Source of the DNA: Oscillospiraceae bacterium
GTDB lineage: Bacteria > Bacillota > Clostridia > Oscillospirales > Oscillospiraceae
Assembly (NCBI GenBank): GCA_018265835.1
Contig: JABLYK010000004.1
Span: 1-64,000, forward strand
Direction of reading: 5' to 3'
DNA length: 64,000 bases
The first letter of the stretch is position 1. Each line of letters opens with the position of its first letter. Shown here one piece after another: positions 24,930-32,731 of the stretch. The translations under genes were made by a program, and so were the position numbers. A model generated the notes under the pieces. The model had not been told where the DNA came from. It searched no databases and was given only the letters and a program-made list of their open reading frames with translations.

Positions 24930-25817
24930 TGCTTTTGGTTCGGGTGTTTTCTGTTTCAGATTCAACAACACAACGGCAAAGAGCACACAGAGCACGCCCG
25001 CGGCGCTCATGAGCGTCATGGACTCGTGGAACACAAAGATACCGACCAAGGTAGCAACCACTGGCTCAACCGAAGCAAGGATGGATGCCTTCCCGGTTTC
25101 CAGCCCCGTAAGCCCGTACGTATAGAGCAAGTACGGCAGGTAGCAGGTAATCAAACCCGCAGCCGCACACAGGCCGAAGTTGCCCCAGGAGGAAAACATC
25201 GCCCCGACCGGCCCGGACACACCCCAGATCAGCCCTGCGCCGATGGATGCAAGCAGACAGGAATAGAAATTGACCGTATTGCTGGTGTACCCGCGGTCAA
25301 GCGCAAAGCGTGCAAAAATGCTGTAGAGTGCATACCCCACGCCGGAGCCAAGCCCGTAAAGCAGCCCTGTCGCCGTAAGCGCTTTCTCACCGCTTCCGAT
25401 GCCGGACACCAGACAGCAGCCCGCGAAGGCCAGTATGAGCGCAAGGAGCTTCCGCACCGTGATTTTTTCCTTGAATAAAAACAGGGACAAAACCATCACG
25501 ATAGACGGCGCAGTGTACAGCAAAATCGCCGCCGTGGACAGGCTCATCAACGTGATTGCCTGAAAATAGCAGTACGTAAAAAACAGCAGGCTGCACACGC
25601 CGCTGCCGAAAAAGCACCAAAAATCCTTCGGCTTTACGCGAAACTGGCGCGGGTCGGTCAGAAGGATCGTCACCGCGAAAAGCATTGCCGCGATTGCACA
25701 GCGCAGCAGAATTGCCCCAGTGGAGTCAACGCCGATTCCCGCCAACGTGCGGGTGAAAAAGCCCATAAAGCCCCAGAGACATCCCGCTGTCAAAACGGAA
25801 ATCACATGTTTCTTCAT
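24927..25817 (-). CDS. EamA-family (DMT) transporter
   Basis: A 296-aa membrane protein with ten hydrophobic helices arranged as two EamA repeats (roughly 1-140 and 150-285). The first repeat includes WGFMGFFTRTLAG and the second ends in SVEPVVATLVGIFVFHESMTLM, a typical DMT signature. Such proteins usually export amino acids or other metabolites; the substrate is not evident. It is monocistronic, converging on the aminotransferase. Confidence 0.88.
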   Translation of the reverse strand: MKKHVISVLTAGCLWGFMGFFTRTLAGIGVDSTGAILLRCAIAAMLFAVTILLTDPRQFRVKPKDFWCFFGSGVCSLLFFTYCYFQAITLMSLSTAAILLYTAPSIVMVLSLFLFKEKITVRKLLALILAFAGCCLVSGIGSGEKALTATGLLYGLGSGVGYALYSIFARFALDRGYTSNTVNFYSCLLASIGAGLIWGVSGPVGAMFSSWGNFGLCAAAGLITCYLPYLLYTYGLTGLETGKASILASVEPVVATLVGIFVFHESMTLMSAAGVLCVLFAVVLLNLKQKTPEPKA

Positions 25818-25877
25818 ATTGCCCCCTGCGCCTCCCTTGCAAACTACAGAAAAGCATTTTATATTTTTTGAGGACGC

Positions 25878-25906
25878 TTGTCAATGCGCAAAAGTTATGA
25901 TAAAAT
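25878..25906 (+). promoter_or_regulatory. Promoter of tRNA-Leu
   Basis: TTGTCA (25878-25883) and TAAAAT (25901-25906) with a 17-base spacer end 12 bases before the tRNA. Confidence 0.75.
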
Positions 25907-25917
25907 AATTCATCCCT

Positions 25918-26002
25918 GCGGGTATGATGGAATTGGTAGACATGCGAGATTTAGGTTCTCGTGCAGCAATGCGTTGGGGTTCGAGCCCCCATGCCCGCAC
26001 CA
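25918..26002 (+). tRNA. tRNA-Leu (UAG)
   Basis: The sequence folds as a class II tRNA: acceptor GCGGGTA with TGCCCGC, D-arm with AATTGGTAGA, anticodon stem CGAGA/TCTCG with loop TTTAGGT (anticodon UAG, reading CUN leucine codons), a long variable arm, and T-arm GGGGTTCGAGCCCC. CCA is encoded. Confidence 0.96.
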
Positions 26003-26003
26003 C

Positions 26004-26040
26004 GTCGGAGCAAGCTACATATCGCTTGCTCCGACTTATT
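26004..26040 (+). terminator. Terminator after tRNA-Leu
   Basis: GTCGGAGCAAGC pairs with GCTTGCTCCGAC, a 12-bp perfect stem, followed by TTATTTTAT. Confidence 0.88.
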
Positions 26041-26079
26041 TTATAAGTCAGAGCGCGCTCATTCCGCTGCTCCTCCTTT

Positions 26080-26114
26080 CCAAATCGAACCCGCTTCGCT
26101 GGGCTTCGATTTGG
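26080..26114. repeat. Hairpin in the gap after tRNA-Leu
   Basis: CCAAATCGAA and TTCGATTTGG flank an inner CCC..GGG stem, followed by TTTTGTG. The 26041-26212 stretch around it holds no convincing gene; a short plus-strand open frame ends here but has no start or ribosome-binding site of its own. Confidence 0.6.
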
Positions 26115-26212
26115 TTTTGTGTGCGTATCGGCACTGATATCTATAAGGAGTTCACCCCGATAAACGAGGATACTGTAAAGAAGATATGATACACAACCAG
26201 ATGCAGGCAGCA

Positions 26213-27151
26213 TTATCCCTCCCGCCAAAAGTCAATGTCTAACGCGAAAGTGGGAATGCCATATACATCGCTCAATTGCTGGCGATGTACAGGCATTGCC
26301 GAACCCACCCAGCGGTCAAAGCTGTACATACCTGTTAGGAATGCGCAGCAATCATTTTCTTGGATTTCCCGGGCAATGTTCACACTTTCTGTTTCAGCGC
26401 CGCGTCTTACATTCATGCCAAGAAGCCAGTCGGCAACCATTGCTTCCAGCGAAAAAGAGATCCGCCTGCTGTCATGGAGAAACACAGCGCTACCCATCAG
26501 GTCAATGCCATTTGTGCGAAATAAATGATCGATTTCCGGCTGCAAAAACGGGGTGTAAAAGCAGTAAATTCGTTGATTGCCTCCCCTTTCGGGGGCACAT
26601 TCCAGCTCTTTCGTTAAAATATCCAGTGCATCCAACACGCGCTCCCACCCGTCAAACACCGTAAGCTGCACAGTCTGAGCAAGCGCAAAGCTATTCCCTT
26701 TCAGCGGCTTCCTGTCTGTTCTGCGGTTGAGTCTGAGCAGAGCGCTCTGCAGCTTTACGAGCTGGGAATATTGCTTTTTGGCATCTTGCCCTTTGTCCGG
26801 ACTTAATTCGATATCCATCGCTTTACAGCAATCAAATACAAATTCCTCCGTACGTTTGCAGATCATCTGTCTGCCGATTTGTTTCGGATAGCTGACGCTG
26901 AAAACCTTGACTGCATCCGAACATGACTCCCCACATTTCAAGCACTCATCGCAGAGCACGCCCAATTGCATCAGATAGTCTAATTCATCAACGAGCCTCA
27001 GCCGCATCCTGTTCAGCCCACAGAAGCGCTTTGAGGCATTGAATTCATCAATCGGTCTGTCATACAAAAAGAAGCTTCTGAGCACAATTTGCGCGATCAG
27101 GGCATCTGTGGAAAAGCGCAGCTTTTCTTTGCCTGCCGACTGAAACGCCAT
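26213..27151 (-). CDS. Divergent 2-hydroxyacyl-CoA dehydratase (HgdB/YjiM) family protein
   Basis: From about residue 115 this 312-aa protein follows the HgdB/YjiM family: a helical segment ending in DGWERVLDALDIL, then a Rossmann-like start (NQRIYCFYTPFLQPEID), a variable region and a final YGIPTFALDIDFW matching the family's IPYIAIETDYS. It ends there, about 30 residues before typical members, and the N-terminal third is poorly conserved although it keeps a CDECLKCGESC cluster. No good ribosome-binding site precedes the ATG at 27151. It could be a decayed dehydratase subunit or a specialised relative. Base composition is lower in GC than its neighbours. It lies between tRNA-Leu and a LysR gene. 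Confidence 0.62.
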   Translation of the reverse strand: MAFQSAGKEKLRFSTDALIAQIVLRSFFLYDRPIDEFNASKRFCGLNRMRLRLVDELDYLMQLGVLCDECLKCGESCSDAVKVFSVSYPKQIGRQMICKRTEEFVFDCCKAMDIELSPDKGQDAKKQYSQLVKLQSALLRLNRRTDRKPLKGNSFALAQTVQLTVFDGWERVLDALDILTKELECAPERGGNQRIYCFYTPFLQPEIDHLFRTNGIDLMGSAVFLHDSRRISFSLEAMVADWLLGMNVRRGAETESVNIAREIQENDCCAFLTGMYSFDRWVGSAMPVHRQQLSDVYGIPTFALDIDFWREG

Positions 27152-27246
27152 AATGAGAAACAGCGGCGACGGAACCGTAACTTCACAGCAAAGCCTCGTA
27201 TCTTTTTTCGAAAAGATGCCGCAAAAATGCCTGACATACTCAGATA

Positions 27247-28137
27247 TCAGACTCCGAACGCCCTTAAAGGCAAGGTCATGATATTATCCTCTCTATAATA
27301 AAAACATAAGTCCGTAAAGCAGTCTTCATTCATGAAGGGAACCATTTTCAGATACTTTCGATCAATTCTCCGCTGTCCATTGACTGCAATGCTCACTCCG
27401 CCGCTCTGCGAAATTTTCAAGCCCACCATATCCGGATGGCGGACATAGAGTTGTTTTTTGGGCTTGACCCCATGTATGGCAAGCAAACAATCAATTACAT
27501 AGGCTCCGTCCAGCAGAATTTTATGCTCAAGATCCTCGGAATGCTCCGTTCCGTAATTCACAAATATCTCACCGTTCAGCTCTTCAATCTCTATGGCGTC
27601 CCGCATGGCCAGAGGATTGTCCGCTCGCATCATACATACCAGACGTTCCCGCACGAACTTCTTTTTTTGAACGCGTTTGACCTTAATTGAACTATCGTGC
27701 ATCAACGCCAGATCACAGGCGCCGTCATACATCGCGCAATATCCCTGTGTAACCGGATAAGTATCCGTTATGACCTCAATATTGGGGAATTCTGCCGTGA
27801 ATTTCATCAAAATCGGTTCCAAATATTCTTCCAGCCAAAAATGAGGACAGCTTATTTTTAACGTTCCATATTGTTTGCCTGCGATGGGGCCGGCCTCCGT
27901 CTGTGCCTTTTGATAAAGCGCCAGAATGTCGCGGAATCTTTCATACACCGCTTGACCCGCAGGCGTCAATGAAACGTTTTTCGTGTCTCTCCGCAAGAGT
28001 ACAGTGCCCATTTCTTCCTCTATGATGGAAATATGGCGGCTGAGCGCAGGCTGTGTAATAAACAAAGATTCCGCGGCCTTCGTGAAGTTTAGAATCTCAG
28101 ATAGAACAACATATTCTTTGATATATTCGATTTTCAT
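27247..28137 (-). CDS. LysR-family transcriptional regulator
   Basis: A 296-aa LysR regulator: the N-terminal winged HTH (NFTKAAESLFITQPALSRHISIIEEEMGTVLLRR, 15-50) is followed by a periplasmic-binding-like effector domain. The ATG at 28137 follows GAGAGGATGG. It is divergent from the SstT transporter gene and upstream of the HgdB-like gene on the same strand, so it may control either. Composition is AT-richer than the surroundings. Confidence 0.9.
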   Translation of the reverse strand: MKIEYIKEYVVLSEILNFTKAAESLFITQPALSRHISIIEEEMGTVLLRRDTKNVSLTPAGQAVYERFRDILALYQKAQTEAGPIAGKQYGTLKISCPHFWLEEYLEPILMKFTAEFPNIEVITDTYPVTQGYCAMYDGACDLALMHDSSIKVKRVQKKKFVRERLVCMMRADNPLAMRDAIEIEELNGEIFVNYGTEHSEDLEHKILLDGAYVIDCLLAIHGVKPKKQLYVRHPDMVGLKISQSGGVSIAVNGQRRIDRKYLKMVPFMNEDCFTDLCFYYREDNIMTLPLRAFGV

Positions 28138-28255
28138 GAATTCCCATCCTCTCGCCATACAACGCTTGATGAAAAACTATCAATCTTGCATTTATTATAC
28201 ACCCTTTTTCCCCAGTGTCAAAGAAAGTCGTAATGATTGCGAAATTTCCAAGGTT

Positions 28256-28284
28256 GACAAGCTGCAAAATGCTTGTTACACTGA
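28256..28284 (+). promoter_or_regulatory. Promoter of sstT
   Basis: TTGACA (28256-28261) and TACACT (28279-28284) with a 17-base spacer, 47 bases before the sstT start. Confidence 0.75.
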
Positions 28285-28331
28285 TTTTTGCGCGCAATTT
28301 CCTGCGCAGCTGGACGAAAGAAAATGAGAGG

Positions 28332-29564
28332 ATGAGTTTTTTGAAAAAAATCGTCAGTCAATACAACAATACCAGTCTGGTTCTGCGTATTGTAATCGGT
28401 CTGGCCGTCGGCCTGATTCTGGCACTGCTGGTGCCGCAGGCGACGTGGATTTCCATCTTTGGCACGCTGTTCGTCGGCGCGCTGAAAGCAATCGCGCCGG
28501 TTCTGGTATTTGTGCTGGTCGCCAGCTCTCTGGCGCAGTCCAGAGCGCGTCTGGGCAGCCAGTTCACGACCATTATCGCGCTGTATCTGATCTCCACGTT
28601 TCTGGCCGCTGTGGTGGCCGTTCTGGCAAGCGCGATCTTCCCGGTTACGCTCGATCAGCTTGCCTCGGCAGCAGACAGCACCGCGCCGAGCAGCATCGGA
28701 GAGATCTTTCAGACCCTGCTGTCCAACATTGTAGCGAATCCGGTGCACGCACTTGCAAACGGCAATTATCTCGGCATTCTGTTCTGGGCCATCATTCTCG
28801 GTATCGCGCTGCGCAACGCGGCAGATACGACAAAAACGCTCCTTTCCAATGCCTCGGAGGCTGTGTCCACGGCCGTGCGCTGGATCATCAATCTGGCGCC
28901 GTTCGGCATCCTGGGTCTGGTGTTTGACGCTGTGTCCACCAGCGGTCTGAGCATCTTCACCAACTACGGCAAGCTCCTGCTGGTTCTGGTCGGCTGCATG
29001 CTTGTCTCCGCGCTGATTATTAACCCCATCATTGCATTCATCGCCATTCGCAAAAATCCATACCCGTTGGTCTTCAAATGCCTGAAAGAGAGCGGCATCA
29101 CCGCGTTCTTCACCCGCAGCTCCGCCGCGAACATTCCCGTGAACATGGCGCTGTGCGAGCGTCTTGGGCTGAACAAGGAGCTTTACTCTGTGTCCATCCC
29201 GCTCGGCGCAACCATTAATATGGGCGGCGCTGCCGTGACGATCACCGTTATGTCGCTGGCCGCAGTGCATACCGTGGGCACCCCGGTATCCATCCCGACC
29301 GCCATTCTGCTCAGCGTTATGGCTGCGCTTGGCGCGTGCGGCGCCTCCGGCGTGGCCGGCGGCTCGCTGCTGCTGATTCCCATGGCCTGCTCGCTGTTCG
29401 GCCTGTCCAATGACATTGCTATGCAGGTGGTCGGCGTCGGGTTTATCATCGGCGTCATTCAGGATTCCGTCGAAACCGCGCTCAACTCTTCGTCCGACGC
29501 ACTGTTTACTGCGGTCGCAGAATTCGCCCAGTGGCGAAAAGCGGGCAAGGAAATCAAATTTTGA
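28332..29564 (+). CDS. sstT: Serine/threonine:sodium symporter SstT
   Basis: A 410-aa member of the dicarboxylate/amino-acid:cation symporter family. SSAANIPVNM, SIPLGATINMGGAAVTITVM and the C-terminal DSVETALNSSSDALFTA match SstT, which imports serine and threonine with sodium. Eight helices with two re-entrant loops are expected. The ATG at 28332 lies next to GAGAGG; a TTG at 28341 is an alternative with better spacing. Its own promoter and a strong terminator make it a single-gene unit, divergent from the LysR gene. Confidence 0.92.
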   Translation: MSFLKKIVSQYNNTSLVLRIVIGLAVGLILALLVPQATWISIFGTLFVGALKAIAPVLVFVLVASSLAQSRARLGSQFTTIIALYLISTFLAAVVAVLASAIFPVTLDQLASAADSTAPSSIGEIFQTLLSNIVANPVHALANGNYLGILFWAIILGIALRNAADTTKTLLSNASEAVSTAVRWIINLAPFGILGLVFDAVSTSGLSIFTNYGKLLLVLVGCMLVSALIINPIIAFIAIRKNPYPLVFKCLKESGITAFFTRSSAANIPVNMALCERLGLNKELYSVSIPLGATINMGGAAVTITVMSLAAVHTVGTPVSIPTAILLSVMAALGACGASGVAGGSLLLIPMACSLFGLSNDIAMQVVGVGFIIGVIQDSVETALNSSSDALFTAVAEFAQWRKAGKEIKF

Positions 29565-29574
29565 GCATCTGTAA

Positions 29575-29618
29575 AAAATACCGCGGAAACGATCCTGTTT
29601 CCGCGGTATTTCCTTTTT
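29575..29618 (+). terminator. Terminator of sstT
   Basis: AAATACCGCGGAAAC pairs with GTTTCCGCGGTATTT and is followed by CCTTTTT. Confidence 0.9.
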
Positions 29619-29824
29619 AGGGAAACTATAAAAGAAAGCGTTTTTTAATTCTTTTCTCAAATTTATCCGGTATATCAGTATCAGAACAACGAAACGCATC
29701 TCCACAACGCCCACAATGTTGCATTCGTAAGTTTTTGTGTGATTTCTTCACATTTTTGTCATTATTCACAAAAAACATTCCATCTTTTAGGCAGATAGTC
29801 TGCGGTTAATTCTGGATCAAACCG
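29619..29824. other. AT-rich intergenic region before the SLH gene
   Basis: No gene, RNA or clear repeat is seen. It probably holds upstream regulatory sequence for the SLH protein gene. Confidence 0.4.
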
Positions 29825-29853
29825 TTGACTTTTGCGATGCGGAAGTGTAAACT
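29825..29853 (+). promoter_or_regulatory. Promoter of the SLH protein gene
   Basis: TTGACT (29825-29830) and TAAACT (29848-29853) have a 17-base spacer, about 98 bases before the start codon. Confidence 0.65.
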
Positions 29854-29951
29854 GTTTAAGCAAATAGATATTGTCGTGTGCAGCATACATCTTGTCCCCT
29901 TTTGTGCGCGGCAAGCTGTTGGAACATCAAAAATTTTAAGGAGTGGAAACA

Positions 29952-31139
29952 ATGAAAAAGTCCCGCAAACTGCTCTGCGTTCTCCTCGCTCTCGTCATGG
30001 TCGTCGGCCTGCTGCCCGGCATGGCTTTCGCCGCTGACGTTGAGGAAGAGGTTGATGCAGAAGTTGCAGCCGTCGATGATGCAGAAGTTGCCGTCGTCGA
30101 TGATGCAGAAGTTGCCGTCGTCGATGATGCCGAAGCCGAAAGCATCGGTGACATTGTTGACGTGATTGGTGGCATTACGCTTCCGTCCTACACGGTAACC
30201 GTTGTTACCAATAAGGGCATCCCCGCCGTCGGCGCCACGATCACCCTCACCGATCAGCTTACCGGTGATTCCGTCGCCTATACGACCGATTTCCTCGGTA
30301 CCGCAATTCTGAAGCCGAAAAGCCTGACCGCAGTTTATACGGTATCTGCTACTTGGACATCCCCGCTCTTTGGTATCAAGTACATCTCCCTGCCCGGTCT
30401 GACTTGGTCTGCCAGCGTGAAGCCGGATTGGGATACGATCAAGGTCTATCCGGTCCCCAATATCGGCCTGAATTACACGGATCACACCGCCTATGTGAAG
30501 GGCTATCCTGACGGTATGGTTCGCCCGGAGAATAATATCACCCGTGCCGAAGCGGCCTCCATCATCTATCGCATCGCAAAGCCCGGTTCCTTCAGCACAG
30601 CGCCGAACACCTCTTTTGCCGACATCAAAGGCCATTGGGCTTTCAATGAAATCTCCGCACTGGCCAACGCTGGCATCATCAAAGGTACGTCTGCTACAAC
30701 GTTCGAGCCTGATCGTTCCATCACGCGTGCAGAGCTGTTCACTATGATTGGTCGCATGTTCGCTGATTCCTATACAACGGACGGCTTGATCGGCAACATC
30801 TTCCAGGACATTGGCTCCGGCTATTTTGTGAAATACATTGAATTGCTGTACAAACTCGGTCTGGTCGAGGGCGACGGCAATGGTTTGGTCAGACCGACTG
30901 ATCCTATTAAGCGCGCAGAAACCGTTACGCTGGTTAACAGACTGCTGCTCCGTCAGCCCGACAGCGAAAGCTGCGAGAGCTGCGCGAACGTAAAGTACTG
31001 GCCCGATAACCCGAAGGGTGCTTGGTACTACGCAGCCATTCAGGAAGCGACCAACTCTCACGATTATACTTTGACCGTGAAGCTGAATCCGTTCACCTCT
31101 GAGAAGATCTTCTGCGAAGTCTGGACCAAAGTATACTGA
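29952..31139 (+). CDS. Secreted S-layer homology domain protein
   Basis: A 395-aa exported protein. A signal peptide (basic MKKSRK, hydrophobic core, AFA cleavage near residue 27) is followed by an acidic linker of 8-residue repeats (DAEVAVVD), a carboxypeptidase-regulatory-like beta domain (about 70-165, TNKGIPAVGATITLTD), and three SLH modules from about 175 to 330 (YVKGYPDGMVRPENNITRAEAA, FADIKGHWAFNEISAL, FQDIGSGYFVKYIELL). SLH modules bind secondary cell-wall polymers, so it is probably anchored to the wall. The C-terminal tail contains CESC. AAGGAG precedes the ATG at 29952. Confidence 0.9.
   Translation: MKKSRKLLCVLLALVMVVGLLPGMAFAADVEEEVDAEVAAVDDAEVAVVDDAEVAVVDDAEAESIGDIVDVIGGITLPSYTVTVVTNKGIPAVGATITLTDQLTGDSVAYTTDFLGTAILKPKSLTAVYTVSATWTSPLFGIKYISLPGLTWSASVKPDWDTIKVYPVPNIGLNYTDHTAYVKGYPDGMVRPENNITRAEAASIIYRIAKPGSFSTAPNTSFADIKGHWAFNEISALANAGIIKGTSATTFEPDRSITRAELFTMIGRMFADSYTTDGLIGNIFQDIGSGYFVKYIELLYKLGLVEGDGNGLVRPTDPIKRAETVTLVNRLLLRQPDSESCESCANVKYWPDNPKGAWYYAAIQEATNSHDYTLTVKLNPFTSEKIFCEVWTKVY
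30054..30137 (+). repeat. 24-bp tandem repeat in the SLH protein gene
   Basis: Three full 24-base units (30054-30077, 30078-30101, 30102-30125) plus a partial fourth encode DAEVAAVD/DAEVAVVD. The second and third units are identical in DNA, implying recent duplication. Confidence 0.92.
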
Positions 31140-31149
31140 TCCTTTTCTG

Positions 31150-31189
31150 CAAAAAACACCCATCGGTATAACCGATGGGTGTTTTTTCT
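31150..31189 (+). terminator. Bidirectional terminator
   Basis: AAAAAACACCCATCGGT pairs with ACCGATGGGTGTTTTTT. It ends the SLH gene and the converging Cys-rich protein gene. Confidence 0.93.
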
Positions 31190-31205
31190 TGCGAACAAAT
31201 TCCCT

Positions 31206-31997
31206 TTACAGCATGCTCCGGTAGTCCTCTTCGCATTGGATGCTGTCGGGCGGGAAGAACTCGTCAACCGGGAACCGGATCCGACTGAACATTGTGCAGG
31301 GATCGTCCTCCGTGGAGCCTTCGCACTCCTTATCCGGCATGCAGTAATCGTAAGCCGGGATGAGAAGCTGGGTATCACGCTCCAGACGGATGATGGAAAA
31401 CTGCCCAATGGTGACATACAGCCGGCGCGGCCGGTCGCAGAGCACCAGATCCTCGCCCATAGCCTCCATGATCGCCCTTGGGATCGCGCGCTGCTCAGCC
31501 TCGGTCGCCGCCACACAGTCATTGTCCACGATCTTCATGTGCAGCGCAATCGGATCGACCGACTCCACCACGCCGATCGGCAGTCCGGCACAGTCCGGAA
31601 CACAGCCGCAGTCGTCGGACGAGAATGTCTTGGCGCTCGCTTCGCTGCCGAAGAGCATCACACGCTTGTCGAAAATCGCAAGGCCGGTGACCGTCTCTCC
31701 CGCAGGGAACGTTTCGCCCTTCACACGGTAGAAATATGTAACGTCCACCGTATAGTAGCCTTTGTTAAATGTGATCTCCTTGACATGCACATCTGCATAC
31801 AGCAGCTCCGCCGACCGCGCGCGGATGCTGAATGCGTTGTCGATATACGCCTGCGAACACGCGGTCGGATATACGCGCAGGTCGTCAACGCAGTCCTTAT
31901 CTTTACAACTGTCAAAAATCTTTCGTGTATGGATACAAACCGCTTCCCGGACGGCTGCGGTGCTTTCGACCGGTCCCGGTACTACTCTGTCTGCCAT
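31206..31997 (-). CDS. Conserved cysteine-rich clostridial protein, probably mother-cell expressed
   Basis: I do not know a named function for this 263-aa protein. It has no signal peptide or membrane helix and contains many cysteines (DSCKDKDCVDD, DDCGCVPDCAG, EGSTEDDPC). The middle resembles a beta-rich repeat domain (YVTIGQF, VDVTYFYRVKGE). GGGAGG sits seven bases before the ATG at 31997. Upstream at 32038-32064 is AC-N16-CATACACTA, matching the sigma-K consensus, so it may be a spore coat or late mother-cell protein. That role is inference from the promoter and the Cys content. Confidence 0.7.
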   Translation of the reverse strand: MADRVVPGPVESTAAVREAVCIHTRKIFDSCKDKDCVDDLRVYPTACSQAYIDNAFSIRARSAELLYADVHVKEITFNKGYYTVDVTYFYRVKGETFPAGETVTGLAIFDKRVMLFGSEASAKTFSSDDCGCVPDCAGLPIGVVESVDPIALHMKIVDNDCVAATEAEQRAIPRAIMEAMGEDLVLCDRPRRLYVTIGQFSIIRLERDTQLLIPAYDYCMPDKECEGSTEDDPCTMFSRIRFPVDEFFPPDSIQCEEDYRSML

Positions 31998-32037
31998 TTC
32001 AAAACCTCCCGGCATAAGATTGAAGCTCGCTTCACTA

Positions 32038-32064
32038 TAGTGTATGCAAGTTGGGTTTTGATGT
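32038..32064 (-). promoter_or_regulatory. Sigma-K (or sigma-E)-like promoter
   Basis: On the minus strand AC (32063-32064), 16 bases, then CATACACTA (32038-32046) match the sigma-K consensus AC-N16-CATAnnnTA exactly. It lies about 40 bases before the Cys-rich protein start. Confidence 0.6.
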
Positions 32065-32094
32065 GATTCCATTTGAAAAATCCGAGCAATTTGC

Positions 32095-32123
32095 TTTACA
32101 CAATTCATTTCCGGAAGTATAAT
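32095..32123 (+). promoter_or_regulatory. Sigma-A promoter of the DUF4364-asnA operon
   Basis: TTTACA (32095-32100) and TATAAT (32118-32123) with a 17-base spacer. Confidence 0.75.
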
Positions 32124-32197
32124 GTATTATCTGAGGACGCGGCGCATGGTGCGGCTGCACTTTGCGTCGATCAAGTTGTCAAGTGAGGTGAACCCGT

Positions 32198-32731
32198 ATG
32201 GATCGCTTTGGATTTATCCACGAGAAGCTGGATATCAAAATCCTGATCCTCTATATTCTCGATCAGCTCCCCTCCCCTGTGGATGCGCAGACCTTGTCGG
32301 AGCTGGTTTTTTGTGACGATGGCATCGGCTATTTCGACTACTCCGATTGTCTGGCGGAGCTGGTGGAAACCAACCACATCGAGGAGAAACGCGGGAAATA
32401 CCGCATCACGGAAAAGGGTAGCCGCAACGTGGCGGAAGTCGGCAGCAGTCTGCCCTACTCTGTGCGCACAAAGGCCAGCCGGATCACCGCACCGATCGCG
32501 GAAAAGATGCGGCGTGCCGCAATGATCACCGCCGAGCACACCGTGTCGGAAAGCGGCGCGTGCAGCGTGACGCTGGCTCTGTCGGACGGGATCGGCAAAA
32601 TTTTGTCTCTGGAGCTGCTGGCTGCGGATCCACAGCAGGCAGAGCGCATGGAACACTATTTCAAAAAGAACGCGGAGGACGTGTATCACGATCTGATCCG
32701 TATGCTGACGGAGGGCGAACTATCAAAATGA
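32198..32731 (+). CDS. DUF4364 family protein
   Basis: A 177-aa protein of the DUF4364 family found in Clostridia. The first ~75 residues look like a winged helix (ILILYILDQLPSPVDAQTLSELV, then YRITEKGSRNV), so it may be a DNA-binding regulator; the C-terminal half is a small alpha/beta domain. The ATG overlaps nothing upstream and follows AGTGAGG. Its stop overlaps the asnA start by four bases, making the two co-translated. Confidence 0.85.
   Translation: MDRFGFIHEKLDIKILILYILDQLPSPVDAQTLSELVFCDDGIGYFDYSDCLAELVETNHIEEKRGKYRITEKGSRNVAEVGSSLPYSVRTKASRITAPIAEKMRRAAMITAEHTVSESGACSVTLALSDGIGKILSLELLAADPQQAERMEHYFKKNAEDVYHDLIRMLTEGELSK

Noticed and set aside
26003..26212. Possible integrase remnant after tRNA-Leu
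   Set aside because: A short frame ends with an integrase-like look (DIYKEF) but has no catalytic motif, start or length to support the claim.
25881..26228. A minus-strand open frame over tRNA-Leu
   Set aside because: It reads the tRNA and its terminator backwards; a known kind of spurious call.
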